Below are positions 33,049-41,523 of a stretch of DNA of 57,089 nucleotides, in pieces; position 1 is the first letter of the stretch, and the number at the start of each line of letters is the position of its first letter. The notes under the pieces are model-generated. The model had not been told where the DNA came from and did not search any database. It saw only the letters and a list, made by a program, of their open reading frames with translations. This stretch comes from Desulfobacterales bacterium (GTDB lineage: Bacteria > Desulfobacterota > Desulfobacteria > Desulfobacterales > Desulfobacteraceae), in NCBI GenBank assembly GCA_022361395.1, contig JAKSAX010000296.1, forward strand, positions 1 through 57,089. The letters run 5' to 3'. Position numbers and translations under genes: made by a program.

Positions 33049-34860
33049 TCACGCCGGTATGGTGATGGTGAAATTCGTCCCCTGCCCCTTCTGGCTTTCC
33101 ACATCAATCCGGCCGTTGTGGTATTGGACGATGTGTTTGACAATGGCAAGCCCCAGGCCCGTACCGCCCTGGTCACGGCTTCTTCCCTTGTCCACCCGGT
33201 AAAACCGGTTGAACAGCTTTGGCAGGTGCTCCTTGTCTATACCGGGGCCTGAATCCCGGACATGAATTTTGATCTGCCCGGAGTTCCGGGCCGGGCCGGT
33301 CTTAGTCACCTCAATGACAACCCTTGTCCCTTCCGGGTTGTACTTCACCGCATTGTCCACAAGGTTGAAAACCGCCTGTTCCATAAGAATGGGGTCTACA
33401 GAGGCGTGCACCTTATCCGGGCAGTTAACCTCAATGGCAATATTCTTTGCTTCAGCCTGTTCTTCGCAAAAACCGACAGCCCCCTGGATCAGAGAGCCCA
33501 GGGGATTGGTTTCAAACTGGATATCCGTGCCCCGCAGCCGCTCCAGCCTTGACAGCGCCAGAAGATCGTTGATGAGCCCGACCATCCGGTTCACATTTTT
33601 CTCAATGATGCTCAGGAACCTGCCGTAATCTTCCGTGGTGCCCCCGGACTCAGGCCCGTCCGCCATCATTTGCTGCAGGGTTTCGATAAAACCGTTTATT
33701 GTGGTCAAAGGGGTTTTAAGCTCATGGGAGACATTGGCGGCAAAGTCCTTGTGCATGGTTTCCAAAAGCCGGATACGGGTAATGTCATGGAAAATGATCA
33801 GGGTGCCTATCCTGTTCTCATTGGTGTCATAGAGTGCTGTGGAATGAATATTCAGAACAATGCGCTCATCCCGTTCAATCACGATATCATCTTCAACAGG
33901 CTCATGGGTGGCAAGCGCCTTCTGGATAAAGGTCTGAAGATCGAAATTTCTGGCCACCTCAAGCACATTCCTGTTTTTCAGGGTCTCCGGGGGAAAATCA
34001 AATATCCCGGCGGCGGCCTTGTTGATGGTTATGATATGCTCATCTCCGTCAACTGCGATTACCCCCTCCTGCATACTGGTATGTACGGCTTCGAGTTCCC
34101 GGCTCCGGTTTCTGACATCCATGATTTTTTTATCAAGCTCCCGGGCCATGAAATTCATGGCAGAGGCCAGGGAGGAAAGCTCTTCCGTATCTGTGGAGGG
34201 CAGGCGGTTGTCAAGGTTTCCCTTTGAAAACGCTTCAGCCCCTTTCCTCATCTGCTCCACGGGTTTGATGATCCTGCCGGACACGTACAGACTGGCAATG
34301 ACTGCGGCAATTATCGTCAGGATCAATGCCAGGAAAATACTGTTCCGCACTGTGGAAACCTTGGTATCAATGTCGGAAATGGATACGGCGGTGCGGATCA
34401 CCGCAGTCCCCTCTTTCCCGCGGACCATTGGAAGGGCAATATACATCATGGTTTTATTCAGGGTGGAACTGTAACGGATCGCCACCCCCCTGCTGCCGGT
34501 CAGGGCTTTTTGAATCTCGGGCCGGCCCTTATGGTTCTCCATGGTCTCGGTTCGTGCAAAGGAATCTCCGATGACCTCCCCTGTGGGTAAAATCACCGTG
34601 ATCCGTGTATGAATCCGTTTTCCCACCTCTTTGCAGAGGCTGTCGATTTCCCCGGTCCCCAGCTTATCGGAATACAGGGCCCTGGCAAACCTGTCCTGGA
34701 CCAGAAAGGCACGGACCGTAAGTTCCTTTTCCGAGCTCTCCAGAAAAAAATCCTTGAAATTGCTGGTGGCATAAAAGGTAACCGCGGTAAGGGACAAAAG
34801 AATGATGATCAGAAATGAGGGAAATATCCGCCATATCAGTTTTGGTTTTTTACGACGCAT
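33049..34860 (-). CDS. phoR: phosphate sensor histidine kinase PhoR-type
   Basis: 603 residues. Two membrane helices (about 10-30 and 175-195) flank a periplasmic domain; then HAMP, a PAS domain (about 265-370), the phospho-acceptor histidine in NVSHELKTPLTT and the ATPase with DNAVKYNP, DSGPGIDKEHL and GGTGLGLAIVKH. It partners with the phoB product 43 bp upstream. The large periplasmic domain is a fuller form than E. coli PhoR. Confidence 0.9.
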   Translation of the reverse strand: MRRKKPKLIWRIFPSFLIIILLSLTAVTFYATSNFKDFFLESSEKELTVRAFLVQDRFARALYSDKLGTGEIDSLCKEVGKRIHTRITVILPTGEVIGDSFARTETMENHKGRPEIQKALTGSRGVAIRYSSTLNKTMMYIALPMVRGKEGTAVIRTAVSISDIDTKVSTVRNSIFLALILTIIAAVIASLYVSGRIIKPVEQMRKGAEAFSKGNLDNRLPSTDTEELSSLASAMNFMARELDKKIMDVRNRSRELEAVHTSMQEGVIAVDGDEHIITINKAAAGIFDFPPETLKNRNVLEVARNFDLQTFIQKALATHEPVEDDIVIERDERIVLNIHSTALYDTNENRIGTLIIFHDITRIRLLETMHKDFAANVSHELKTPLTTINGFIETLQQMMADGPESGGTTEDYGRFLSIIEKNVNRMVGLINDLLALSRLERLRGTDIQFETNPLGSLIQGAVGFCEEQAEAKNIAIEVNCPDKVHASVDPILMEQAVFNLVDNAVKYNPEGTRVVIEVTKTGPARNSGQIKIHVRDSGPGIDKEHLPKLFNRFYRVDKGRSRDQGGTGLGLAIVKHIVQYHNGRIDVESQKGQGTNFTITIPA

Positions 34861-34903
34861 ACAAAAGAGCAGCCTAAGTTCAGGTTATGACCGGGAATCC
34901 TAC

Positions 34904-35593
34904 CTATTCTTTGAAGCGGTATCCCACGCCCCGGACGGTTTCAATGGTGGATGCATAATTTTTCAGTTTTTTGCGCAGTCCCACGATAATAACATCAATG
35001 CTCCGTTCGGTCACCGCGTAATTCTCACCATGGATGGCATCCACGATCTGTCCCCGGGTGAACACCCAGCCTTTTTTCTCAGCCAGAAAAGAGAGCAGCT
35101 CAAATTCGGACAGGGTCAGTTCAACCTCCCGGCCTTCAATGGTAACCCGGTGTTTGGCCCGGTCAATGACCATATCCCCCTCCTGACGGACCCGGACCGG
35201 GGGCTCGGAGGAATTTTTCTGGCGCCGCCTCAGTATGGCCCTGATCCTGGCGGTGAGTTCCCTGGGGCTGAAAGGTTTGGACATATAGTCATTGGCCCCC
35301 AGTTCCAGCCCTGTGACAATATCGGATTCCTCCCCCTTTGCCGTCAGCATGACAATGGGGATGTCCATGGTCGCGTCGTTGTTTTTCAGGTATTTGGTCA
35401 CCTCAAGGCCGTCTATGCCAGGCAGCATGAGATCCAGCACCATGAGGTCAGGCCCGGACTGCTTGGCTATTTTAATGGCCTCTTCCCCGGTCATGGCCTG
35501 GAGGATATTGTACCCTTCGCTCTTCAGATTGAACTTGATCAGTTCAAGAATATCTTCTTCGTCATCAACAATCAGTATGGTTTCTTTAGGCAT
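34904..35593 (-). CDS. phoB: phosphate response regulator PhoB
   Basis: 229 residues. The receiver has DDEEDILELI and the phospho-acceptor Asp in LMVLDLMLPG, Lys in YMSKPFSP; the OmpR-type winged helix includes TLSEFELLSFLAEKKGWVFTRGQ and ends VRGVGYRF. It activates phosphate-starvation genes by binding Pho boxes, one of which lies upstream of phoU here. Second gene of phoU-phoB-phoR. Confidence 0.93.
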   Translation of the reverse strand: MPKETILIVDDEEDILELIKFNLKSEGYNILQAMTGEEAIKIAKQSGPDLMVLDLMLPGIDGLEVTKYLKNNDATMDIPIVMLTAKGEESDIVTGLELGANDYMSKPFSPRELTARIRAILRRRQKNSSEPPVRVRQEGDMVIDRAKHRVTIEGREVELTLSEFELLSFLAEKKGWVFTRGQIVDAIHGENYAVTERSIDVIIVGLRKKLKNYASTIETVRGVGYRFKE

Positions 35594-35621
35594 GTCTCTG
35601 TCCTGTAATACGGTTCAGCCA

Positions 35622-36269
35622 CTAGGAATGGCGTATAATCTCACCTTCGATAAGATAAATCACCTCTTCGGCGATATTCTTGGTATGGTCGCCCACCCGC
35701 TCAATATGCCGGGAGATAAGGTACATATTTATAATCTCTTCAACCATCTCAGGATGCCGTTTTATATCCGCCTTCATGGTCCTGTAGGCATCGTTTCTCA
35801 TGGTATTGACCTCACGGTCCATTTCCCTGACCGTATACGCCATATCCACGTCCATGCTCACCAGGGCATCCAGGCTCAGTTTTAACATATTGGCGGCCTG
35901 TTCCGCCATGGCGGTATAATCATATTTGAACTTATTGGAATTCTGGGCCGACGTTTTATACCTCTGGGCGATATTCACCGCATAATCTGCAATCCGCTCC
36001 AGGTCGTTATTGATCTTTATAACAGCCACAATCAGCCGCAGGTCCGTTGCCACGGGCTGGTACAGGGCCAGGGTCTTGAGACATTCCTCTTCAACCTCAA
36101 CCTCCCGCTCATCCACCTTAAAATCCGTGTCAATAATATATTGGGCCTGTTCAAGATCTTCTGTTTTTATGGCATAGATGGCCTTTTTAAACCGGTCTTC
36201 CACCATTGCACCCAGGGAGAGGATCTCCTTTTTGATCTGGTGCATGGCCCGTGTCAGATGGGTCGTCAT
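35622..36269 (-). CDS. phoU: phosphate signalling protein PhoU
   Basis: 215 residues, two three-helix bundles. The metal-binding acidic sites are seen around DLERIADYAVNIAQR and HIERVGDHTKNIAEEV. PhoU restrains PhoR and the Pst importer when phosphate is ample. No pst genes are in the window; here phoU leads the operon, directly under the Pho box. Confidence 0.94.
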   Translation of the reverse strand: MTTHLTRAMHQIKKEILSLGAMVEDRFKKAIYAIKTEDLEQAQYIIDTDFKVDEREVEVEEECLKTLALYQPVATDLRLIVAVIKINNDLERIADYAVNIAQRYKTSAQNSNKFKYDYTAMAEQAANMLKLSLDALVSMDVDMAYTVREMDREVNTMRNDAYRTMKADIKRHPEMVEEIINMYLISRHIERVGDHTKNIAEEVIYLIEGEIIRHS

Positions 36270-36324
36270 TCATTACTCCCGCGTCTATCTTGTAAGTATA
36301 TTAAAATGGCGTTTTACCCTTCTC

Positions 36325-36364
36325 ACATTAGAATTGCGTTAGCGTTGTGTTAATGCAGAATTAA
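36325..36364 (-). promoter_or_regulatory. four-unit Pho box upstream of phoU
   Basis: On the minus strand TTAATTC, TTAACAC, CTAACGC and CTAATGT follow each other every 11 bp with 4-bp spacers. This is the spacing of PhoB-binding direct repeats, each with a (C/T)TAA core. A TATACT -10-like hexamer lies downstream. The first unit overlaps the stop of the upstream gene. Confidence 0.7.
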
Positions 36365-36816
36365 ACTTGATTGTCAGGATGGGGGGAAAGCTGCTTTTCA
36401 AGATACAGGACATTGCCCTTTTGATTATACCGGCATTGACTGAAATAGGTCTGCATGATGGTCATGCCGCGGCCGTGGTCCTCCTCATCGGAAACGGGGC
36501 TGCATCCGGCCTGCTCCCAGTTGAATCCCTCTCCCTGGTCTTCAATTCTGACCCGGATGGCCCTGCCGGCATCCAGCCGCAAACAGACCACCTTGTCCGG
36601 ATCGTTTTTATTGCCATGCCGGACGGCATTTGTCAAACCCTCCCGGAGAACCAGGTTCACAGAAAAGATATGAGGGGTAAAGAGGTCGCCCAGGGATTCA
36701 AGAAAAAGGGTGACCGATGTGCAGACATCATCGATATGATCCATGGTGGATGAAAACCGGACCTCAAGGCGATTGTCGAATTTTTTCAACTCGTAAATGC
36801 CGCGGGTTCCGGTCAT
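36361..36816 (-). CDS. anti-sigma-factor-type serine kinase (RsbW-like HATPase)
   Basis: 151 residues from the ATG at 36816 with GGAGG upstream. GHKL ATPase motifs: N-box LREGLTNAVRHGN, G1 EDQGEGFNW and G2 GRGMTIM. Such kinases bind and phosphorylate anti-sigma antagonists. The start lies 4 bp after the stop of the receiver-phosphatase gene, so they form a partner-switching pair. No STAS-domain antagonist gene is adjacent. Confidence 0.88.
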   Translation of the reverse strand: MTGTRGIYELKKFDNRLEVRFSSTMDHIDDVCTSVTLFLESLGDLFTPHIFSVNLVLREGLTNAVRHGNKNDPDKVVCLRLDAGRAIRVRIEDQGEGFNWEQAGCSPVSDEEDHGRGMTIMQTYFSQCRYNQKGNVLYLEKQLSPHPDNQV

Positions 36817-36820
36817 GGTA

Positions 36821-37948
36821 TCAGACCTCCACGCAGAGGAGGACGATATCGTCCTCGGGACAGGAGTTGTTGCCGAATAATTGATCAATCATCTCGCGGG
36901 GGGCATCTGCGTAAGGCACCGCTTTAAGGCTTGAATAAACAGGCAGGAGGCTGTCCGCACCCGTGGCCCAGGTAATCTTATTTTCAGCAGATTCCACCAG
37001 TCCGTCCGAATAGATGAAGAACCGGTCCCCTTCTGATACCGAGACCTGGACCTGGTCAAAGCCTGCGTCTGAAAACATACCGAGAATATCCCCTTCCGCC
37101 TTTACCAGGTAAGGCTCCCCTTCCGCCGGCAGGCATACCACCGGGGGATGGCCTGCATTCACAATGGTAAGCTTCCTGGTGGTGCGGTTCAAATGCATGT
37201 AGCAGGCAGTCAGGTATTTTCCCGGCGGCAGGATCTCAACCAGCACATCGTTGATCATCTTCATACTTTCGGTCGGTGAATAGACCGGGGTGCAGTTCTG
37301 GGCCAGCAGCGCCTTGACCGAAGCGGTCATATAAGAGGTTTCAATATCATGGCCGGAAGAATCCGCCACAAAATACCCTGTTATATTACCGGAAATATTA
37401 AGGATATCATAGAAGTCACCTCCGGCTTCCTGCAATGCTTTGTAATATACCCCGAACCGGGCTCCGGGGAAGTCCTCCGGCTGGGGCAGCATGGCGGCCT
37501 GGGCCTCGGTCACCTGTCTCAGCTTCCCGGCCTGGTCCTGGATCAGGGAGTTGGTGGCAATGGAAAGTTTCAGGTGGATCCTCACCCGGGCCAGCACCTC
37601 CTGGGGGTGAAAGGGCTTGATAATATAATCCACAGCCCCCAGTTCAAAGCCTTTCAGCTTGGCATCCACCTCGCTGACACCGGTCAGAAACAGAACCGGG
37701 ATGGCATTGGTGGCAGAACTGTCCTTAAGTTTTTTTATGACGTCAAACCCGTTTTCCTCCGGCATTTCAATATCCAGCAGGATCAGGTCCGGCTGTTTTT
37801 CAAGGGCGATCACCCGGGCGTCAGGCCCGTTGTCCGCCGTGTATACCGTATATCCCTCCTTGGTCAGGGCCTTTTCGATGAGCTTGAGGTTCATGAGGTT
37901 GTCATCAACGGCCAGAACACTGTACGGCTGTATATTATCCAGACCCAT
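36821..37948 (-). CDS. receiver domain fused to PP2C/SpoIIE-type phosphatase
   Basis: 375 residues. Residues ~10-125 are a receiver domain (phospho-Asp in LILLDIEMPEENG, Lys in YIIKPFHP); a coiled coil follows, then residues ~165-375 are a SpoIIE/RsbU phosphatase (EAGGDFYDI, DSSGHD, SDGLVES, EDDIVLL). It likely dephosphorylates an anti-sigma antagonist when its receiver is modified. Gap to the upstream Hpt gene is 2 bp. Confidence 0.92.
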   Translation of the reverse strand: MGLDNIQPYSVLAVDDNLMNLKLIEKALTKEGYTVYTADNGPDARVIALEKQPDLILLDIEMPEENGFDVIKKLKDSSATNAIPVLFLTGVSEVDAKLKGFELGAVDYIIKPFHPQEVLARVRIHLKLSIATNSLIQDQAGKLRQVTEAQAAMLPQPEDFPGARFGVYYKALQEAGGDFYDILNISGNITGYFVADSSGHDIETSYMTASVKALLAQNCTPVYSPTESMKMINDVLVEILPPGKYLTACYMHLNRTTRKLTIVNAGHPPVVCLPAEGEPYLVKAEGDILGMFSDAGFDQVQVSVSEGDRFFIYSDGLVESAENKITWATGADSLLPVYSSLKAVPYADAPREMIDQLFGNNSCPEDDIVLLCVEV

Positions 37949-37950
37949 TC

Positions 37951-38271
37951 CTACTCCCCTGCCAGCTGATCCTGAAGACCGGCAACATGTTCATCAAGCT
38001 CGGACATATACCCGGCAAACCCCTCAAGGCTGCCCCCTTTTCCCAGAAACTCCATTGCCTTGGCAATATCCGCCATTCCGTCATATCCGAGATTAGCCGC
38101 AGCCCCTTTAATGGAATGGGCAGCCGCAGCCGCTTCAGAAGGGATGTTCCCTTCCATGGCCCGGCGGATCTTATCCATGTCGGACCGGGTGGTGGTAATA
38201 AACAGCTCAACCAGCTCTATGAAATCTTCTGTATCAATTCCCAGCCGTGATGCCAGCTCTTCAAAACTCAT
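37951..38271 (-). CDS. histidine phosphotransfer (Hpt) protein
   Basis: 106 residues. Four-helix Hpt domain with the phospho-histidine in AAHSIKGAAANLGYD. It probably passes phosphate to or from the receiver of the next gene. AGGAG precedes the ATG. First gene of the three-gene module; the sensor kinase must be elsewhere. Confidence 0.9.
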   Translation of the reverse strand: MSFEELASRLGIDTEDFIELVELFITTTRSDMDKIRRAMEGNIPSEAAAAAHSIKGAAANLGYDGMADIAKAMEFLGKGGSLEGFAGYMSELDEHVAGLQDQLAGE

Positions 38272-38358
38272 GGAGACTCCTATTGTGAAATATGAAACTG
38301 GGGGTGAATCGTATTGAGAAATTATAAAGAAATTATAGATCCTTGTAAACCTTGAAAG

Positions 38359-38448
38359 TTAAAGCCCGAAAATACAGGAAACCATTATCCCGTAAACACC
38401 CGCTGCACCCGTAATAATCAGGAGAGTTTTCAGTTTTACCCGGTCCAT
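38359..38448 (-). CDS. 29-aa single-helix membrane protein at the end of the rdh operon
   Basis: Product begins MDRVKLKTLL and has one helix (IITGAAGVYGIMVSCIF) with one cysteine. The ATG follows the rdhC stop at once (TGAATG), and GGGGGGAG lies 4-5 bases upstream inside rdhC, so it is translationally coupled. I do not recognise a family. Small hydrophobic subunits or chaperones of membrane complexes often look like this; a role with the dehalogenase anchor or RdhC is inference. The frame is too short for most gene callers. Confidence 0.6.
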   Translation of the reverse strand: MDRVKLKTLLIITGAAGVYGIMVSCIFGL

Positions 38449-39618
38449 TCAGCTCCCCCCTTTGCATTGTGTATCACATTGACAGGATTTCCGGTTCACC
38501 CGGAATTTACTTATCTTCCGCCTTATACCTGCCGCCTGGTTAAAACAGACACCTGCAGGGCAGAAAAACCGGCACCAGAACCTGGGGATAAAGATAGATC
38601 CGGCCAATACAACGGAGATCAGGTACCATTGAAGTGTGCTTCCCTTGAGGCTGAACAGGGTGGCAAAGGGTTCAACCGCTGCTTTGGAGGCATTCCCGGA
38701 CAATAAGGCTGCAAAGAGGGCCAGCCAGGTGATGAGCTTTGCCCCAAACCTGAGCCCGGCCTGCACCTTTTTCGGAACACTTACCCGGAGGCCGGCTGTC
38801 CTGTGAATGAACTCCTGGATTGCGCCAAAGGGACAGATCCAGGTGCAATACAGGTTTTTACCGAGAATCGCGATCATCAGCAACATGCCGGGAACAAGCA
38901 TCCACCAGAACAGGTTTTCACGGATCCCGGGCCCGTGTCCCATGAAAAATGAGGCGATATTGGAAACTGAAACCGGACGGTTCATATATATCCCGAAGAA
39001 AAGAAACCCAAGGCCCAGGAAAACGAGCCTGATTTTACGAAACCTGAAAAACCGGCAGGTAAGGAGAAGCAGGTAGACGGATGCAAGCATCACCTCGTCC
39101 CGTCCCAACTTCCACGTTTTTTTATCCCCGGTAACGGGTATGCCCAGCAGATCCCGCCCGGCTTTTGCCATGGACTGTCCGACGCCTTCGGCAATGGCTG
39201 CGGAAGTCAGGGTGGCACCGGAAATCCCGTCAACCGGGATTGATTCCCTGTTGTTTACGGACCAGCCTTCAAATTTCCTCAGGAATCCGGTTTTTTCTAT
39301 ATAGCTGAAAAAAGAAGGGGTTTCCCTGTGCTCGGGAATCCACACCCGCTCAACCACCCCGTCCCGGGTCATCATGGGTATGACGGTCATGGGACCGCCC
39401 CAGCCGGTGGCATATCCCGGATAAATCAGGAAGGTATGGCCTTTTTCATCCGTGATCTGAAAAATATCCGGCTCTTTTTCTTTGATATCCATTCCTTTAA
39501 ACTGTTCTGCGATGAGTTCCCGGGTGTGATTCCGGCTGCCCGCCCAGTGAAAGGCAAGGGCTCCCAGAAGGGTTAACACCATTAACCAGTTCAGGATTCG
39601 GTTCAATTTTTCTCTCAT
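38449..39618 (-). CDS. rdhC: FMN-binding, polyferredoxin-type membrane protein of the dehalogenase operon (RdhC/NosR-like)
   Basis: About 389 residues. An N-terminal helix precedes an extracytoplasmic FMN-binding domain with the flavin-transfer motif SGATLTS (covalent FMN on Thr in the family). Five or so membrane helices follow, with two cysteine motifs, YCTWICPFGA and FWCRFFCPAGVC, and a cysteine-rich end (SCQCDTQCKGG). NosR/RdhC proteins pass electrons from quinol to the exported reductase or help its maturation. A GTG at 39633 is an alternative start. Confidence 0.85.
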   Translation of the reverse strand: MREKLNRILNWLMVLTLLGALAFHWAGSRNHTRELIAEQFKGMDIKEKEPDIFQITDEKGHTFLIYPGYATGWGGPMTVIPMMTRDGVVERVWIPEHRETPSFFSYIEKTGFLRKFEGWSVNNRESIPVDGISGATLTSAAIAEGVGQSMAKAGRDLLGIPVTGDKKTWKLGRDEVMLASVYLLLLTCRFFRFRKIRLVFLGLGFLFFGIYMNRPVSVSNIASFFMGHGPGIRENLFWWMLVPGMLLMIAILGKNLYCTWICPFGAIQEFIHRTAGLRVSVPKKVQAGLRFGAKLITWLALFAALLSGNASKAAVEPFATLFSLKGSTLQWYLISVVLAGSIFIPRFWCRFFCPAGVCFNQAAGIRRKISKFRVNRKSCQCDTQCKGGS

Positions 39619-39637
39619 GTTTTCCGTTGACACCGGA

Positions 39638-39679
39638 TATCTGCCGGGGCCGGGTCTCCCCGGAATTACCCGGCAGATA
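39638..39679 (-). other. hairpin in the rdhB-rdhC spacer
   Basis: TATCTGCCGGG (39638-39648) and CCCGGCAGATA (39669-39679) are perfect 11-bp arms. The hairpin lies between the rdhB stop and the rdhC start. A role in partial termination or mRNA stability, setting high RdhA/B over RdhC, is plausible. Confidence 0.65.
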
Positions 39680-39690
39680 ACGGTATCGTC

Positions 39691-39984
39691 CTATTCTGCA
39701 ACTTTCTTTGTAAATATCTGCTTCAGCGCCATCCCCAAAAGAAGGATACCGGGGAGCCCGAAAAAGACCACTCCCATATTGGCAGCCTGGTGCTCCCGCT
39801 CCAGTATGGAACTGACAGACCAGGCAATCGTGAACAGGACCAGGGCCAGGCCGGCTGCACACATGGAAAGCGTCTTCCACCCGGCAGCGTATTTGAGTTT
39901 CAGGGCAGCCAGCCCGGCAATGCCTGCCGCAGTCAGCATCCCCAGGAAAAAGAAAAGGATTTCCACTCCGCTAAATATACCCAT
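39691..39984 (-). CDS. rdhB: reductive dehalogenase membrane anchor
   Basis: 97 residues, three membrane helices. The conserved ILEREHQAANMGVVFFGLPG between helices 2 and 3 is the RdhB-type signature (Glu-x-x-Ala-Ala then Gly-x-x-x-Phe-Gly). The ATG at 39984 has AGGAGGG at 5 bp. It anchors RdhA to the outer face of the inner membrane. It follows rdhA by 10 bp. Confidence 0.82.
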   Translation of the reverse strand: MGIFSGVEILFFFLGMLTAAGIAGLAALKLKYAAGWKTLSMCAAGLALVLFTIAWSVSSILEREHQAANMGVVFFGLPGILLLGMALKQIFTKKVAE

Positions 39985-39994
39985 TTTATCCCTC

Positions 39995-41278
39995 CTATGA
40001 TTTCCAGAATGTGAACACGGCTTCCTGGTCAAATGAATTTCCGTATCCGAATAATTTATCCATCTCCCGCATCACGGCGTGCAGGGACTCAGGTGCCACC
40101 TTGTTCAGCTTATCCACCAGGCGGTGGTGCCAGAACCCGGGTTTATTGTAGGGACAGCTGGTGATACAGGTAGAACAGTCTGTTTTGGTTTTCCCCCAGG
40201 TGATCAGGCACTTTTTTGCATCTATGGCCCATTTTTCAACGCCTTTGTTGTTACATTCGTTGTGAACCGCAAAGGAGGGTTTCACCTCCCTGGAAATGGC
40301 ATCACCCGGACAGGCATCTGCACAGCGCATGCAATTTTCACAAAAGTGGCGTACACCGAAGGTTACCGGGGCGTCAACGGCCAGGTCAAGTTCGGTAAAC
40401 ACCTTTCCCAGCCTGACCCTGGGGCCGTATTCCGAGGTCACGAGAATACCGTTGCGGGCAGCCTCGCCAAGACCTGCAGCCACCCCGTAGGGCACGCTCA
40501 GTGCCACATCGTTTCCCGTGGCAAAGGTATTGTACCCCAGCTGGGTGATGAACTTTCTTAAGGATGCCCCGGTGATCGCCATCTGGGAGTATCCCTGGCC
40601 CACGGCTCCGCCTGATATCCCGGAAGGCGCGGTTGTAAACGCCTCGTAATCCATTTCAAAGGCCAGGACGATCACTGACTTCGGGGTAAACGGCAGATCC
40701 GGGGGAACGCTTTTACCCAGGGCGGGATCGAAAAACGAGGCATAGGTCCATCTCTCATCATAGGGGGCGATCCCCACCAGGTCCGCTCCCAGGAACCGGG
40801 CCGCCTTTTTGATATGCATGCTCGCCGTTTCAGGGGATTCAAACGCATACCTGTTTTCGCTGACTTCATTATCCCTTGAATAGGCGATCGTTGCAGGTCC
40901 TGCGGTTGATGCACCGTTGGCAATCAGTTTGTCCACATACCATCCGGCCGTGGTCAGTGCTTTGTCCAGCTGTCTTTGTCCGGGATCGTCAGATACCTTG
41001 CCCAGGGCCCTCAGTGCGTCAATGCCCTGGGGAAAACGCCCGCTGAGCGCCTGGCAAAAGGCTGTATTCTCCTGATGGAAGCGCTTATAAACCGCATTGT
41101 CCACCTCTATGGGGAGCGCCCTTTGCTTTACAGGTCCGGCTGTTACTTTTTCAGCCGCCCGTGCCGGCAGGGATGCTGCCATTGCAGACCCTGCAACAAC
41201 CGAAGCCGCCCCCAGTTTTACAAACATTCGCCTGTCCATCCGAACCTCTGGTTCCGACGGGGTTGTCCGTTCTTCCAT
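39995..41278 (-). CDS. rdhA: reductive dehalogenase catalytic subunit
   Basis: 427 residues. A Tat signal (DRRMFVKLGAASVVAGSAMA, cleavage near ARA-AEK) directs export. The corrinoid domain shows GAVGQGYSQMAITGASLR, GYNTFATGNDVALSVPYG and VTSEYGPRVRLGKVFT. Two Fe-S motifs follow: CENCMRCADACPGDAIS and CLITWGK with CSTCITSCPYNKP. The family removes halogens from organohalides using cobamide and two 4Fe-4S clusters. A strong AAAGGAGG precedes the ATG. It is slightly shorter than many RdhA. Substrate cannot be predicted. It is driven by a -24/-12 promoter. Confidence 0.93.
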   Translation of the reverse strand: MEERTTPSEPEVRMDRRMFVKLGAASVVAGSAMAASLPARAAEKVTAGPVKQRALPIEVDNAVYKRFHQENTAFCQALSGRFPQGIDALRALGKVSDDPGQRQLDKALTTAGWYVDKLIANGASTAGPATIAYSRDNEVSENRYAFESPETASMHIKKAARFLGADLVGIAPYDERWTYASFFDPALGKSVPPDLPFTPKSVIVLAFEMDYEAFTTAPSGISGGAVGQGYSQMAITGASLRKFITQLGYNTFATGNDVALSVPYGVAAGLGEAARNGILVTSEYGPRVRLGKVFTELDLAVDAPVTFGVRHFCENCMRCADACPGDAISREVKPSFAVHNECNNKGVEKWAIDAKKCLITWGKTKTDCSTCITSCPYNKPGFWHHRLVDKLNKVAPESLHAVMREMDKLFGYGNSFDQEAVFTFWKS

Positions 41279-41351
41279 TCTGCCTCCTTTGGTACGAAAT
41301 AAAAACTTAAGTCCGGCAGGCCTTTATCCGCCGGTCAACCTTTCAAGGAAT

Positions 41352-41367
41352 AGCAGATCCTGTACCA
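41352..41367 (-). promoter_or_regulatory. sigma-54 (-24/-12) promoter of rdhA
   Basis: Minus-strand TGGTACAGGATCTGCT keeps GG and GC with exactly 10 bp between them, matching TGGCAC-N5-TTGCW at the key positions. A leader of about 60 nt to rdhA is predicted. A sigma-54 activator gene lies immediately upstream. Confidence 0.68.
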
Positions 41368-41465
41368 GGAAACCGGAAACAGGACAAAACAGAAATAACC
41401 CATTGAATTAAAAAGAAATTATCAGAAAGCAAACAGGATCAGAAGTCCTGCACAGGCGTTACCCG

Positions 41466-41481
41466 GGATGAAATATCATCC
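41466..41481. promoter_or_regulatory. candidate enhancer palindrome for the rdh activator
   Basis: GGATGA and TCATCC arms around AATA, about 100 bp upstream of the -24 element, the usual enhancer distance. A weaker CAGGA/TCCTG dyad lies between. Likely binding site of the adjacent activator. Confidence 0.45.
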
Positions 41482-41523
41482 AAACCGGGATTAAATACCA
41501 CAGCAGGGCCCGTGAGGATCCGG

